The notes beneath the pieces were generated by a model. It was not told the DNA's origin. It searched no databases and was given only the letters and a program-made list of their open reading frames with translations. Shown here in pieces: positions 24,539-33,485 of a stretch of DNA of 64,000 bases. Position numbers and translations under genes: made by a program. Source of the stretch: Dryocola sp032000125 (GTDB lineage: Bacteria; Pseudomonadota; Gammaproteobacteria; Enterobacterales; Enterobacteriaceae). Location of the stretch: positions 45,588 through 109,587 of the forward strand of contig DAMALH010000011.1 of the NCBI GenBank assembly GCA_032000125.1, written 5' to 3'. The number at the start of each line of letters is the position of its first letter. Positions within the stretch are counted from its first letter, which is position 1.

Positions 24539-24660
24539 GTTTTAAAATACCCCTGAAATAAAGCACCTGCCAGGCAAGCAGCCACACAGCGCCCGCAAGC
24601 ATGCCGCTTGCGGTTTGTTTTAGCGTTATGAATGCGTGTGGTTACGTTTATAAAAAGAGA

Positions 24661-25119
24661 TTACTGACGGCCGGAATGACCGAAGCCGCCTTCGCCACGC
24701 ACGCTGGCATCAAAATCTTCGACCAGGTTGAATTCGGCTTGTACAACGGGCACGAAGACCATCTGCGCAATACGTTCGCCCGGCTCAATGGTGAAGCTAT
24801 CTTGCCCGCGATTCCAGACGGATACCATTAACTGGCCCTGATAATCGGAATCTATCAGACCTACCAGGTTGCCAAGGACTACGCCGTGTTTATGGCCAAG
24901 CCCGGAGCGTGGCAGGATGACGGCCGCCAGAGAAGGATCGCCAATATGGATTGCAAGTCCAGTCGGTACCAGCGTGGTTACGCCCGGCGCCAGTTCTACG
25001 GCAGCGTCCAGACATGCACGCAGGTCGAGTCCGGCAGAGCCGGAAGTGGCATAAGTCGGCAGTGGGAACTGCTGACCCACTCGCGGGTCCAGAATTTTAA
25101 CGTCGATTTTTTTCATCAT
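24661..25119 (-). CDS. dut: dUTP diphosphatase
   Basis: A 152-residue trimeric dUTPase that converts dUTP to dUMP, keeping uracil out of DNA. All five family motifs are visible, including SAGLDLRA, PRSGLG, GLIDSDYQG and GERIAQM, with the C-terminal GEGGFGHSGRQ arm. Start codons at 25119 and 25116 (two ATGs in tandem) cannot be separated. The gene overlaps the 3' end of coaBC by 23 bases, as in E. coli, showing a coaBC-dut-slmA operon. Confidence 0.96.
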   Translation of the reverse strand: MMKKIDVKILDPRVGQQFPLPTYATSGSAGLDLRACLDAAVELAPGVTTLVPTGLAIHIGDPSLAAVILPRSGLGHKHGVVLGNLVGLIDSDYQGQLMVSVWNRGQDSFTIEPGERIAQMVFVPVVQAEFNLVEDFDASVRGEGGFGHSGRQ

Positions 25120-26311
25120 AACGGGTAACGATCTCGTCCAATAAAAGATGGCCAAGGAGTGACTTATCGCTTAACGGTAAGACTTTTTCTCCTTCCTGCC
25201 AGAAAAGGTGTAACGCGTTGCTGTCGCTATTAAAGCCCTGGCCTGTTTGTGAAACATCGTTGGCGCAAATCAGGTCGAGCTTTTTTTGGATACGCTTTTG
25301 CCGGGCGTATTCTTCCACATTAGTTGTTTCGGCGGCAAACCCAACAACATAAGGGCGATTGATAGCAAGCGCGGCAACGCCTGCAACGATATCCGGATTT
25401 TTAACCATTTTTATCGTGATTTCATCGCCTTGCTTTTTGATTTTTTCATCCGCAACGCTTGCGGCACGATAATCTGCTACGGCTGCACAGCCGATAAAAA
25501 TATGCTGGCCCGACACATTTTGTTGCACGGCAGCCTCCATTTCCAGGGCGGAGGTGACGTCAATGCGTTTCACCCATGCCGGAGCAGACAAGGCGACCGG
25601 CCCGGAAACCAGCGTCACATTTGCACCCCGAGCGGCGGCGGCGGCGGCAATGGCGTACCCCATTTTACCCGAGCTGTCGTTGGTGATATAGCGTACCGGG
25701 TCAAGACGCTCGCGCGTTGGGCCGGCGGTAATCATGACGTTAAGATGTTGCAGATCTTTGACGATGCTAAAGTGACCAGCGGCCAGATCCACAATATCTA
25801 ATGGGTCCAGCATACGGCCGGGCCCTATGTCGCCACAGGCCTGGCTGCCGCTGTCTGGCCCCCACATCAATAGACCGCGAGAAGCCAGCGCCTCAATGTT
25901 GTGCTGGGTTGCCGCTGCACGATACATCTGTTGGTTCATGGCGGGAACCACGGCGACAGGTGCGGGAGTTGCCAGGCAAATGGTACTAACCAAATCGTTT
26001 GCCATACCGGCCGCTACGCGAGCAATCAGGTCGGCGGTGGCGGGGGCGAGAATCACCAAGTCAGCCCATTTACCCAGTTCAATATGCCCCATTGCTGCTT
26101 CTGCTGCCGGGTCAAGCAAACTGTCTGATACCGGGTAACCGGACACGGCCTGCAGGCTCAATGGCGTAATGAAGGCTTTTGCCGCCTCGGTCATTGCCAC
26201 TCGTACGTCTGCTCCGCGATCGCGCAGACGGCGCACCAGCTCAGGCGTTTTATAGGCTGCGATACCGCCGCTGACACACAGAACAATTTTTTTGCCGGAA
26301 AGCCCCATCAT
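25097..26311 (-). CDS. coaBC: Bifunctional phosphopantothenoylcysteine decarboxylase/synthetase
   Basis: A 404-residue two-domain enzyme of coenzyme A synthesis. The N-terminal flavoprotein CoaC domain (about 1-190) has GIAAYKTPELVRRLRD, the catalytic His in MGHIELGKWAD, and PAMNQQMY. The C-terminal CoaB synthetase domain (about 191-404) has ITAGPTRERLDPVRYI and the VKNPDIVAGVAAL region. CoaB joins cysteine to phosphopantothenate and CoaC decarboxylates the product. Start at 26311 or the adjacent ATG 26308, both after GGTGGG. An upstream ATG at 26443 would overlap the radC control region. Divergent from radC. Confidence 0.96.
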   Translation of the reverse strand: MMGLSGKKIVLCVSGGIAAYKTPELVRRLRDRGADVRVAMTEAAKAFITPLSLQAVSGYPVSDSLLDPAAEAAMGHIELGKWADLVILAPATADLIARVAAGMANDLVSTICLATPAPVAVVPAMNQQMYRAAATQHNIEALASRGLLMWGPDSGSQACGDIGPGRMLDPLDIVDLAAGHFSIVKDLQHLNVMITAGPTRERLDPVRYITNDSSGKMGYAIAAAAAARGANVTLVSGPVALSAPAWVKRIDVTSALEMEAAVQQNVSGQHIFIGCAAVADYRAASVADEKIKKQGDEITIKMVKNPDIVAGVAALAINRPYVVGFAAETTNVEEYARQKRIQKKLDLICANDVSQTGQGFNSDSNALHLFWQEGEKVLPLSDKSLLGHLLLDEIVTRYDEKNRR

Positions 26312-26484
26312 GATTTTTCCCACCGCAAGTCTTAATCGTGGGCCTATTTTATCACACTCCTCAGGGCACAACTTTTTGCAGTTTGCGAGATATCCCGCAG
26401 GCTGAAAATCTGCGCATCGCGAGCAGCCGGGCAAGTGGTGCACAATGGCGGTACAAAGGGATTCGAGGCTCTATGGAGATAAAA

Positions 26485-27150
26485 ATGGACTGGGATAAAA
26501 GCGGCTTACCGCGCGAGAAACTCCTCAGGTTTGGCGTCAGCTCATTAACCGACGTGGAACTCCTTGCGCTCTTTTTGCGCACGGGGTTAAGGGACATGAA
26601 CGTGCTGACCCTGGCCAACGTCCTGCTGGAAAGGTTTGGCTCCCTGAGCCGCTTGCTGTCGGCAGATTATTCGCAGTTTAAGGACATTAAAGGGATTGGT
26701 GAGGCCAAATACACTCAGTTGAATGCGATTGCGGAACTGGCAAGACGCTATTACGCCTCGCGTGGCGTGGAAGAACTCACGTTGAAGAGCCCTGATACCG
26801 TTCGGGAATTTATCCAGAGCCAGTTGACCACCGAAGAACGTGAAATTTTTATGGTGATTTTTCTCGATAACCAGCATCGAATTATTAAACACGCGCCAAT
26901 GTTTTCTGGAACGCTGAATCATGTCGAGGTGCACCCACGGGAAATTGTACGCGAAGCGATGAAATCTAATGCAGCGGCAGTTATTCTTGCGCATAATCAC
27001 CCGTCGGGCAGGGCCGAACCGAGCAAAGCTGACCGTGCCATTACCGAACGTATTGTGAAAGCCTGCCTTTTTATGGAAATTCGCGTGCTTGACCACCTGG
27101 TTATTGGTCGCGGAGAGTACGTTTCTTTTGCTGAACGCGGGTGGATTTAA
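26485..27150 (+). CDS. radC: RadC/JAB-domain protein
   Basis: A 221-residue protein of the UPF0758/RadC family, normal length. It has an N-terminal helix-hairpin-helix region (DIKGIGEAKYTQLNAI) and a C-terminal JAB1/MPN-type metalloprotease-like domain with the metal motif HVEVHPRE...ILAHNHPSGRAEPSKAD. The start at 26485 has GGAG seven bases upstream; ATG 26473 is an alternative. The cellular role is unsettled: the old link to radiation repair was due to another mutation. Located between coaBC and rpmB as in other enterics. Confidence 0.92.
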   Translation: MDWDKSGLPREKLLRFGVSSLTDVELLALFLRTGLRDMNVLTLANVLLERFGSLSRLLSADYSQFKDIKGIGEAKYTQLNAIAELARRYYASRGVEELTLKSPDTVREFIQSQLTTEEREIFMVIFLDNQHRIIKHAPMFSGTLNHVEVHPREIVREAMKSNAAAVILAHNHPSGRAEPSKADRAITERIVKACLFMEIRVLDHLVIGRGEYVSFAERGWI

Positions 27151-27365
27151 GCCGTTTTGCGCGATCCATGGGGATCTTTGTCTGTTCGGGACTTGAGCAC
27201 ATGCGTCAGGCAGCGTATACTACGCCACCTTTGAGAATCTCGGGTTTGGCATTATGCGCCTGGCACTGTGGTTCACATTGAACCGCCAGGGACCAGGCTT
27301 GCAGCCTGACGAGGCGCCATAACCCTATACGAAGCTCGAGCTAATTTGATTTTTGGAGAATAGAC

Positions 27366-27602
27366 ATGTCCCGAGTCTGCCAAGTTACTGGCAAGCGTCC
27401 GGTGACCGGTAACAACCGTTCCCACGCACTGAACGCGACTAAACGCCGTTTCCTGCCGAACCTGCACTCTCACCGTTTCTGGGTTGAGAGCGAGAAGCGT
27501 TTTGTCACCCTGCGTGTATCTGCTAAAGGTATGCGTGTAATTGATAAGAAAGGCATCGATACAGTTCTGTCTGAACTGCGTGCCCGTGGCGAAAAGTACT
27601 AA
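27366..27602 (+). CDS. rpmB: 50S ribosomal protein L28
   Basis: A 78-residue, basic protein of exactly the family length (MSRVCQVTGKRPVTGNNRSH at the start). It belongs to the large ribosomal subunit. It forms the rpmBG operon with L33, 22 bases downstream. Preceded by a 215-base gap that must hold the operon promoter and has the GGAGAATAGAC ribosome-binding region. Confidence 0.98.
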   Translation: MSRVCQVTGKRPVTGNNRSHALNATKRRFLPNLHSHRFWVESEKRFVTLRVSAKGMRVIDKKGIDTVLSELRARGEKY

Positions 27603-27624
27603 GTACTTAAAGAGGAAATAAATC

Positions 27625-27792
27625 ATGGCTAAAGGTATTCGCGAGAAAATCAAGCTGGTTTCTTCTGCTGGTACAGGTCACTTCTACACCACCACGAAGA
27701 ACAAACGTACTAAGCCGGAAAAACTGGAACTGAAAAAGTTCGATCCAGTTGTCCGTCAACACGTACTGTACAAAGAAGCTAAAATTAAATAA
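27625..27792 (+). CDS. rpmG: 50S ribosomal protein L33
   Basis: A 55-residue, Lys-rich protein (MAKGIREKIKLVSSAGTGHF... ending LYKEAKIK). It is the non-zinc (Cys-free) form of L33, as in E. coli. AGAGGAAATAAATC precedes the ATG. It sits just downstream of rpmB and is followed by a strong terminator. Confidence 0.98.
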   Translation: MAKGIREKIKLVSSAGTGHFYTTTKNKRTKPEKLELKKFDPVVRQHVLYKEAKIK

Positions 27793-27810
27793 TTTTAGTG
27801 ACTTTGATGA

Positions 27811-27840
27811 AAAACCTCGCTTCGGCGGGGTTTTTTTGTT
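27811..27840 (+). terminator. rpmBG terminator
   Basis: AACCTCGC-TTCG-GCGGGGTT followed by TTTTT, a stable UUCG-capped hairpin and T-tract just after rpmG. Confidence 0.9.
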
Positions 27841-27864
27841 TTGTGCTTTACGCCCGGAGGAGCA

Positions 27865-28674
27865 ATGCCAGAGTTACCTGAAGTCGAAACCAGCCGCCGC
27901 GGCATTGAACCGCACCTGGTAGGCGAAACCATCCTGCACGCCATCGTGCGCAACGGTCGCCTGCGCTGGCCTGTTTCTGAAGAGATTCACGCCCTAAGCG
28001 ATAAGCCGGTGTTAAGCGTCCAGCGCCGGGCTAAATACCTGTTGCTCGAACTGCCGGACGGCTGGATTATCATCCACCTTGGCATGTCCGGCAGCCTGCG
28101 CATCCTGCCGGAAGAGCGGCCCGCCGAGAAACACGATCACGTCGACCTGGTGATGAGCAACGGCAAGGTGCTGCGCTATACCGACCCGCGTCGCTTCGGT
28201 GCCTGGCTGTGGGTTAAGGAGCTGGCAGGGAGCAACGTGCTGGCGCATCTTGGGCCAGAGCCGCTCAACGAAGAATTTAATGCCGACTACCTGCGTGAAA
28301 AGTCCGCTAAGAAGAAAACCGCCATTAAGCCCTGGCTGATGGATAACAAGCTGGTGGTGGGCGTAGGGAATATTTATGCCAGCGAATCGTTGTTTGCCGC
28401 CGGGATCCATCCCGATCGCACCGCGCAGTCGTTATCAAAAACCGAAAGCGAGCTGCTGGTAAAAGCGATCAAGGCGGTGCTGTTAAGATCGATAGAGCAG
28501 GGCGGCACGACGTTAAAAGACTTTTTACAGACTGACGGTAAACCCGGTTATTTCTCGCAGCAGCTTCAGGTTTACGGGCGGGAAGGGAAGCCATGCAGGG
28601 TTTGCGGCGCGCCGATTATTGCCGGTAAGCACGCCCAGCGCAGCACGTTCTATTGCCGAAACTGCCAGCATTAG
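27865..28674 (+). CDS. mutM: Formamidopyrimidine-DNA glycosylase
   Basis: A 269-residue DNA glycosylase/AP lyase that removes 8-oxoguanine and FaPy lesions. The start at 27865 (GGAGGAGCA upstream) gives the obligatory N-terminal Pro2-Glu3 catalytic residues (MPELPEVETSRRGI). It also has the MNSVG-like VVGVGNIYASE loop and a C-terminal zinc finger (CRVCGAPI...FYCRNCQH). The stop overlaps that of the convergent coaD by four bases. Confidence 0.97.
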   Translation: MPELPEVETSRRGIEPHLVGETILHAIVRNGRLRWPVSEEIHALSDKPVLSVQRRAKYLLLELPDGWIIIHLGMSGSLRILPEERPAEKHDHVDLVMSNGKVLRYTDPRRFGAWLWVKELAGSNVLAHLGPEPLNEEFNADYLREKSAKKKTAIKPWLMDNKLVVGVGNIYASESLFAAGIHPDRTAQSLSKTESELLVKAIKAVLLRSIEQGGTTLKDFLQTDGKPGYFSQQLQVYGREGKPCRVCGAPIIAGKHAQRSTFYCRNCQH

Positions 28675-29156
28675 GGCTGCGTGAGTTTCTCCAGCAGGGC
28701 CTGACAGACAGGCTCCGGCAGAAAATGCGCGACATCGCCGTGGTGGCGCGCCACTTCTTTCACCAGCGAAGAAGAAACGAAAGACCACTCTTTTGAGGGC
28801 ATCAGGAAGACGCTTTCCAGCTCCGGCATCAGATGACGGTTCATGTGGGCGAGCTGCATTTCGTATTCAAAATCTGCCGCCGTGCGTAAACCTCGAACCA
28901 GAACGTTGGCCTGCTGCGTTTTTGCAAAATTCGCCATCAGATCGCTAAACCCCACAACTTCGACGTTTGGCAGGTGCGCTGTCACCTGTCTGGCCAGCGC
29001 CACGCGCTCGTCAAGAGAGAACATCGTTTTCTTATGCGGGCTGTTTGCAATGGCCAGGATAATGGAATCAAACATCATGGCGCCGCGCGTCACGATATCC
29101 AGATGACCATTGGTGATGGGATCGAAAGTACCGGGGTAAATCGCTCGGGTGCTCAT
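28671..29156 (-). CDS. coaD: Phosphopantetheine adenylyltransferase
   Basis: A 161-residue nucleotidyltransferase for the penultimate step of coenzyme A synthesis. Family motifs are present: the TxxH-type ATP site in YPGTFDPITNGHLD and the C-terminal SSSLVKEVA. Its ATG overlaps the waaE stop in an ATGA, so it is the end of the waaA-waaE-coaD unit. Slightly longer than the 159-residue E. coli protein because of extra C-terminal residues. Confidence 0.96.
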   Translation of the reverse strand: MSTRAIYPGTFDPITNGHLDIVTRGAMMFDSIILAIANSPHKKTMFSLDERVALARQVTAHLPNVEVVGFSDLMANFAKTQQANVLVRGLRTAADFEYEMQLAHMNRHLMPELESVFLMPSKEWSFVSSSLVKEVARHHGDVAHFLPEPVCQALLEKLTQP

Positions 29157-29929
29157 AGCGGTTTTTTTTCCGTATAGCCCTGGTTCAATGCCCAGAGCTC
29201 AGTGTATTTATTAAACGTGTATTGGGCGTTAACTACCGCCAGCAGCCAGCCCTGTTTCCCATCCAAAAAACCTGCGCGTAGCAGCAGCGTTTTGCAAAAG
29301 GCTCCCAAAGTGTGGCTTAAAATTCCGGCCAGCGAGACTTTTTTACCATGCTGGTGCCTTTCATGGGCCCAGGCTGTCGCATAGCTTAGCTGCTTGCGCT
29401 GGAAGCTTGCAAAATCCCGGCAGGTCAGATGGAGCAAATCCCCCGTGAGCGGGATGACTTTTGCGTCGGGCGCATTGAGTGATTCATGCACCTGATTATC
29501 ATTATAACGGTAGCGTTCGCGGGCATAGAGTCGGGTTACACGGTCCGGATACCAGCCGCTGTGGCGCATGAAGCGGCCCAGAAAAAGATTGCGACGGGCA
29601 ATGCTGTAAACGGCGTCGGGTCGGGGGCTGGCAAGGACTGCTTTTAGTGAGGCGGCAAGCTCAGGTGTTACCCGCTCGTCGGTATCGATCATCAAAATAT
29701 ACTCGCCGCTGGCATACGCCTGCGCGCGCTGGCGCTGTATCCCAAAGCCCTGCCAGTTTTCATCCACGAAAACTTTTACGCCGGCCCGACGGGCGATATC
29801 GACGGTTGCATCCGTACTGCCTGAATCCAGCAGGACTACTTCGTCAGCCCAGGCTACCGATGCCAGACATGCCGGCAGAATATCCGCCGCGTTTTTGGCG
29901 ATCATCACCACCGATAGTCGGCTGGGCAT
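29153..29929 (-). CDS. waaE: LPS core beta-1,4-glucosyltransferase WaaE
   Basis: A 258-residue family 2 glycosyltransferase (also called KdtX). It has the GT2 opening SVVMIAKNAADILPACLASV, the nucleotide-binding VVLLDSGSTDAT, and the metal-binding DTDER (in LMIDTDERVTPEL). In Klebsiella, Serratia and Enterobacter WaaE adds glucose to heptose I of the inner core; E. coli K-12 lacks this step, so the gene marks a Klebsiella-type core. It starts inside the waaA stop (TAATG) and is coupled to coaD. Confidence 0.9.
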   Translation of the reverse strand: MPSRLSVVMIAKNAADILPACLASVAWADEVVLLDSGSTDATVDIARRAGVKVFVDENWQGFGIQRQRAQAYASGEYILMIDTDERVTPELAASLKAVLASPRPDAVYSIARRNLFLGRFMRHSGWYPDRVTRLYARERYRYNDNQVHESLNAPDAKVIPLTGDLLHLTCRDFASFQRKQLSYATAWAHERHQHGKKVSLAGILSHTLGAFCKTLLLRAGFLDGKQGWLLAVVNAQYTFNKYTELWALNQGYTEKKPL

Positions 29930-31224
29930 TAATGGCTCCGCTGTGGCAGATAAGGTTGCAGTAACTGTAGCAAACGTTGTAAAGCGCCCTGATTTTGATG
30001 CAGCACTTCTACAGCGTGGCGGCCGTAGTACAAACGATAGTCTTCATCAGTCAGAAGGGTGGTGATTTCATTCACCAGAGAACCGGCATCGCTGACGGTG
30101 ATCATGCCGTCCGCCTGCTGTAGCCTGGCGCAGATATCTTTGAAGTTGAAAATATGCGGGCCCATCAGTACAGGTATCGCGTGCGCCGCTGGCTCCAGCG
30201 GGTTATGGCCGCCTCGTTCCACCAGGCTGCCGCCGACAAAGGCCAGGTCGGCAATGCCGTACAGCAGCATAAGCTCGCCCATCGAATCGCCAATCACCAC
30301 CTGGGTGCTGCCCGAAGGGATTTCACCGCTGCTGCGCAGCGTGTAGCTGAACCCGTTTTTTTGCACCAGATCTTTGGCATCTTTAAAGCGTTCCGGATGG
30401 CGTGGAACCAGAATCAGTAGCAGATCCGGGAATTTCGCCAGCAGTTGGCGATGCGCGTCGAGGATAATACTTTCTTCGCCATCGTGAGTGCTGGTGGCAA
30501 TCCAGACTTTACGGCGAGGAGCCCACTGGCGACGCAGCGTGATGGCGCGCGCGGCAAGCTCCGGCGTGACGGAAATATCGAACTTCAGGCTGCCGGTAAC
30601 CGTGAGCTGGGAGCGTTTCAGGCCCAGTTCCAGGAAGCGGCCGGCATCCTCTTCATTCTGTGCGGCGATAAGGGTGATTTTGCTCATCAGGCGACGCGTG
30701 AAATTACCGAGCTTCTTGTAACCTTTTGCGGAGCGTTCGGATAAGCGAGCGTTGGCGATGACTAACGGAATTTTACGATTATGCAGCGCGGTTATCATGT
30801 TCGGCCACAGCTCTGTTTCCATAACGATCACCAGTTTCGGACGCACGGTATCCAGAAAACGGTTCATAGCGCAGGGTAAATCGTAAGGAAGATAAACGTG
30901 ATGGACGTTCTTACCAAAGGCCGACTGCACCCGTTCGGAGCCGGTGGGCGTCATCGTGGTGACGGTAATAGGCATGGTCGGATAACGATGGCGCAACGCA
31001 CGAACCAGAGGGATGGCGGCGAGAGTTTCCCCTACGGAGACCGAATGCAGCATGATACCGTCCGGCGCTACTTTCCCTCGACAAAAGCCATAGCGTTCTG
31101 CCCAGCGTTTACGGTACGCAGGGGCTTTACGGCTACGGAGCAAAAGTCGCAGCCACACGAAGGGCTGAATGAGATAGAGCAGAGCGGTATACAACGATTC
31201 CAAGCGAGTTTTCCGTATTTTCAT
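29929..31224 (-). CDS. waaA: Kdo transferase
   Basis: A 431-residue membrane-associated transferase that adds two Kdo residues to the lipid A precursor. An N-terminal membrane helix (SLYTALLYLIQPFVWLRLLL), the signature HSVSVGETLAAIPLVRAL, and the C-terminal GGSLVERGGHNPLEPAA site are clear. The N-terminus is uncertain: ATG 31224 is used, ATG 31248 and a TTG near 31203 are possible; none has a strong ribosome-binding site. Separated from the outer-core genes by a terminator. Confidence 0.95.
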   Translation of the reverse strand: MKIRKTRLESLYTALLYLIQPFVWLRLLLRSRKAPAYRKRWAERYGFCRGKVAPDGIMLHSVSVGETLAAIPLVRALRHRYPTMPITVTTMTPTGSERVQSAFGKNVHHVYLPYDLPCAMNRFLDTVRPKLVIVMETELWPNMITALHNRKIPLVIANARLSERSAKGYKKLGNFTRRLMSKITLIAAQNEEDAGRFLELGLKRSQLTVTGSLKFDISVTPELAARAITLRRQWAPRRKVWIATSTHDGEESIILDAHRQLLAKFPDLLLILVPRHPERFKDAKDLVQKNGFSYTLRSSGEIPSGSTQVVIGDSMGELMLLYGIADLAFVGGSLVERGGHNPLEPAAHAIPVLMGPHIFNFKDICARLQQADGMITVSDAGSLVNEITTLLTDEDYRLYYGRHAVEVLHQNQGALQRLLQLLQPYLPQRSH

Positions 31225-31317
31225 TATCGGCGGGCAAATTCTAAGCATTCACAGGGCGTAAAGCTATTGTTTTGGTGATATTCGACGGCTTTACCGATTG
31301 TTCAGTCAATCTTGCGG

Positions 31318-31356
31318 CGAAAAAACGGCTGGCGGGCCGACGTAGGCAGCCCGCCT
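31318..31356 (-). terminator. Terminator of the waaQ-to-GT2 operon
   Basis: On the minus strand GGCGGGC and GCCCGCC pair around an 11-base loop, followed a few bases later by TTTTTT. It ends the leftward waaQ-wabG-wabH-GT2 transcript ahead of waaA. Confidence 0.7.
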
Positions 31357-31365
31357 GGAGAAGCG

Positions 31366-32361
31366 TTAACCGGGCACTCGCGTTGCTTTTTTTAGCTTCA
31401 GATAACGGCGCCCTAAACGCCAGCGCAGACGGAATCCCCGGGCGTTCTTCCAGATGAGACGCCAGATCCCGCGGTCAAAAAACTCCTGGATAATCATTTT
31501 CTTCTTCTGCGGGTCCTTCATGTTATTAAACGTGTGCAGGATCCCAAGGCCTTCTTTGGCTATCTGCCAGTTGCAGGCGGGGATATTTTTTACCTGCTCC
31601 GGGTAGCGCTGGTTAATGGCCTCCAGCATTTCGAGGATTTTGATGTAATGCCGCGCCGAGCGGATCAGCGTGTCATCGGTATCCGGTGTATGGGAAACCG
31701 AAGCGGAATGAATGTAGTAGTCATAAAATCTTTCGCTGGTGTACTGAACACGCTGCGCGGCGAGCAATACTTCAGTAGTCCACGGAATGTCCTGATGGCG
31801 TAAGCCCGGCTCGAATGTAAAGCCTTGCTCACGGATAAAGTCATGGCGGTACAGGTTTAGCCAGGTAACGTGTAAAAACTTACGAGAATCCAGCGCCTTT
31901 TTCAGCCATGCAGGGCCGCTCATTACGCCCGTTGACTGAAGTTTGTCTTCAGGAAAGATGGGGCGTGAAGGTTTCTTATTGTTTTCGTAAACGTAGTTGC
32001 CGTTACAGGTAACGACATCGAGATGATTTTCCAGCGCCAGATCCAGCAGACGGCGGTACATACCAGGCTTGAAATCGTCGTCAATATCCGGGAAAGAGAG
32101 ATACTGTCCCGTGGCTACAGCAAGGCCGGTGTTACGCGCGATGGAGACGCCCTGATTTTCCTGCTCAATGACCAACATGCCCGGAAATTTGTCGCGCCAG
32201 GCGTCGATAATCGCCATCGAGCCATCGGTAGAACCATCGTTCACCATAATGACTTCCATTCCTTCGATGGCCTGGGATTCAAGACAGGCAAAAAACTTCG
32301 CCAGGAAAAGTTCGCCGTTATAAACCGCAACGACAACGCTAAGTAAAGGAGTCTGGAGCAT
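31366..32361 (-). CDS. Family 2 glycosyltransferase (Klebsiella orf10 position)
   Basis: A 331-residue GT2 enzyme: LLSVVVAVYNGELFLAKFFA, the nucleotide site MVNDGSTDGS, and an acidic DIDDD metal motif (SFPDIDDDF), then a C-terminal helical and basic tail. It occupies the place of orf10 of the Klebsiella waa cluster, between wabH and waaA, so it probably modifies the core; its substrate is not known to me. Last gene of the leftward waaQ operon. Confidence 0.8.
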   Translation of the reverse strand: MLQTPLLSVVVAVYNGELFLAKFFACLESQAIEGMEVIMVNDGSTDGSMAIIDAWRDKFPGMLVIEQENQGVSIARNTGLAVATGQYLSFPDIDDDFKPGMYRRLLDLALENHLDVVTCNGNYVYENNKKPSRPIFPEDKLQSTGVMSGPAWLKKALDSRKFLHVTWLNLYRHDFIREQGFTFEPGLRHQDIPWTTEVLLAAQRVQYTSERFYDYYIHSASVSHTPDTDDTLIRSARHYIKILEMLEAINQRYPEQVKNIPACNWQIAKEGLGILHTFNNMKDPQKKKMIIQEFFDRGIWRLIWKNARGFRLRWRLGRRYLKLKKATRVPG

Positions 32362-32381
32362 AAAGTTACCTGAAAGTACTG

Positions 32382-33482
32382 TTATATTTTTTCTTTCGCC
32401 AGGGACAAATACTGCTGACAGATGGCGTCGGTGCTGTAGGACTCAATGGTGCTGGCATCAATAACCGGCGGGTTGTGATAGATATCCACCATGGTATCCG
32501 CCAGCTGTTGGTCGCTCATGCCTGAAAGGCCGCGTGCCAGCGGCCCGATGAGAATTTCTTCCGGGCCGCCTGGACAATGGGTGCTGACCGCAGGCGTCTG
32601 GCAGATCAGCGCTTCAACCAGCACGTTGCCAAAGCCTTCACAGTCTGAGCTAAGCAGCAGCAGGCGGGCGTTAGCTATCCACGGATAGGGATTAGGCACG
32701 AAGGATTTGAAGATAACCCGGTCGGCAACGCCTGCGGCGACGGCCATCGTTTTTATCTCATGAATACGTTCATCGCTGCCGTTACCCATCAGCATTAACG
32801 GCGCCTGGATACCGCTCAACGCGTAGGCTTTAATCAGACGATCGTGGCGTTTGTGCTCGTGAAAACGACCAACGTGAATAAGATAATCCTGGCCCGACAT
32901 TTCACAGGGCTCTTTAGCACGCTGCTGAATGCCCTCAATATCAAAGGGATTATGAATAACCGTGCTTTTCGCAAGGCTTATGTCGAAGCGCTCGGTAATG
33001 TCGCGCAGCACCGCCTTCGACACGGCGACTACATTGCTGTTCTCATAAACGCGTTTTATTTTCTGGCGTTTTAACCAGCGGGAAAAGCCGTGGCGATGCA
33101 GAAGATAAGAGAAAGAGAACATGCCGTGTACGCAGTACCACAGCTTTTCGCGTGGAATGGTTTTGGAGTGGGCGACGATGCGGTCCGTTTTATGCAAATG
33201 GGAGAAAATGAGATCGAAGGCTCCCGCTTTTTGCGCTTTCTCTACGGCCTTATCCAGCAGCGCTGCGCGGCGAGACAGCTCGGTGAGCTTGCGCCAGGGT
33301 TTCCTGCAGGTATCCAGAATGATTTGATAATCGACCCCGTCCGGGATCTCATAGTCACAGACGCGACGCAAAGAGAAGATCGAAACCTGATGGCCCATAC
33401 CAACCAGCCCCCTGGAAAGGGTGAGCACGGTTTTCTCAGCGCCGCCGCCGGGTAATCCATCAATAATCATTAGGATGCGCAT
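32382..33482 (-). CDS. wabH: LPS core GT4 glycosyltransferase, WabH-like
   Basis: A 366-residue family 4 (GT-B) transferase: IDGLPGGGAEKTVLTLSRGL at the N-terminus and the nucleotide-sugar site SDCEGFGNVLVEALICQTPAVST with its E-x7-E motif. In Klebsiella the gene next to wabG, WabH, adds GlcNAc to the core galacturonic acid, after which WabN deacetylates it. The symbol is assigned from position and family. Three bases from wabG. Confidence 0.75.
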   Translation of the reverse strand: MRILMIIDGLPGGGAEKTVLTLSRGLVGMGHQVSIFSLRRVCDYEIPDGVDYQIILDTCRKPWRKLTELSRRAALLDKAVEKAQKAGAFDLIFSHLHKTDRIVAHSKTIPREKLWYCVHGMFSFSYLLHRHGFSRWLKRQKIKRVYENSNVVAVSKAVLRDITERFDISLAKSTVIHNPFDIEGIQQRAKEPCEMSGQDYLIHVGRFHEHKRHDRLIKAYALSGIQAPLMLMGNGSDERIHEIKTMAVAAGVADRVIFKSFVPNPYPWIANARLLLLSSDCEGFGNVLVEALICQTPAVSTHCPGGPEEILIGPLARGLSGMSDQQLADTMVDIYHNPPVIDASTIESYSTDAICQQYLSLAKEKI

Positions 33483-33485
33483 CGT

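Noticed and set aside
24593..24613. CCGCAAGC/GCTTGCGG hairpin between dut and slmA as a terminator
   Set aside because: Its T-run is on the plus strand, against the direction of both flanking genes, so it should not stop dut-slmA transcription.
27273..27653. 126-codon minus-strand open frame over rpmB
   Set aside because: Antisense shadow of the ribosomal protein gene with no support.
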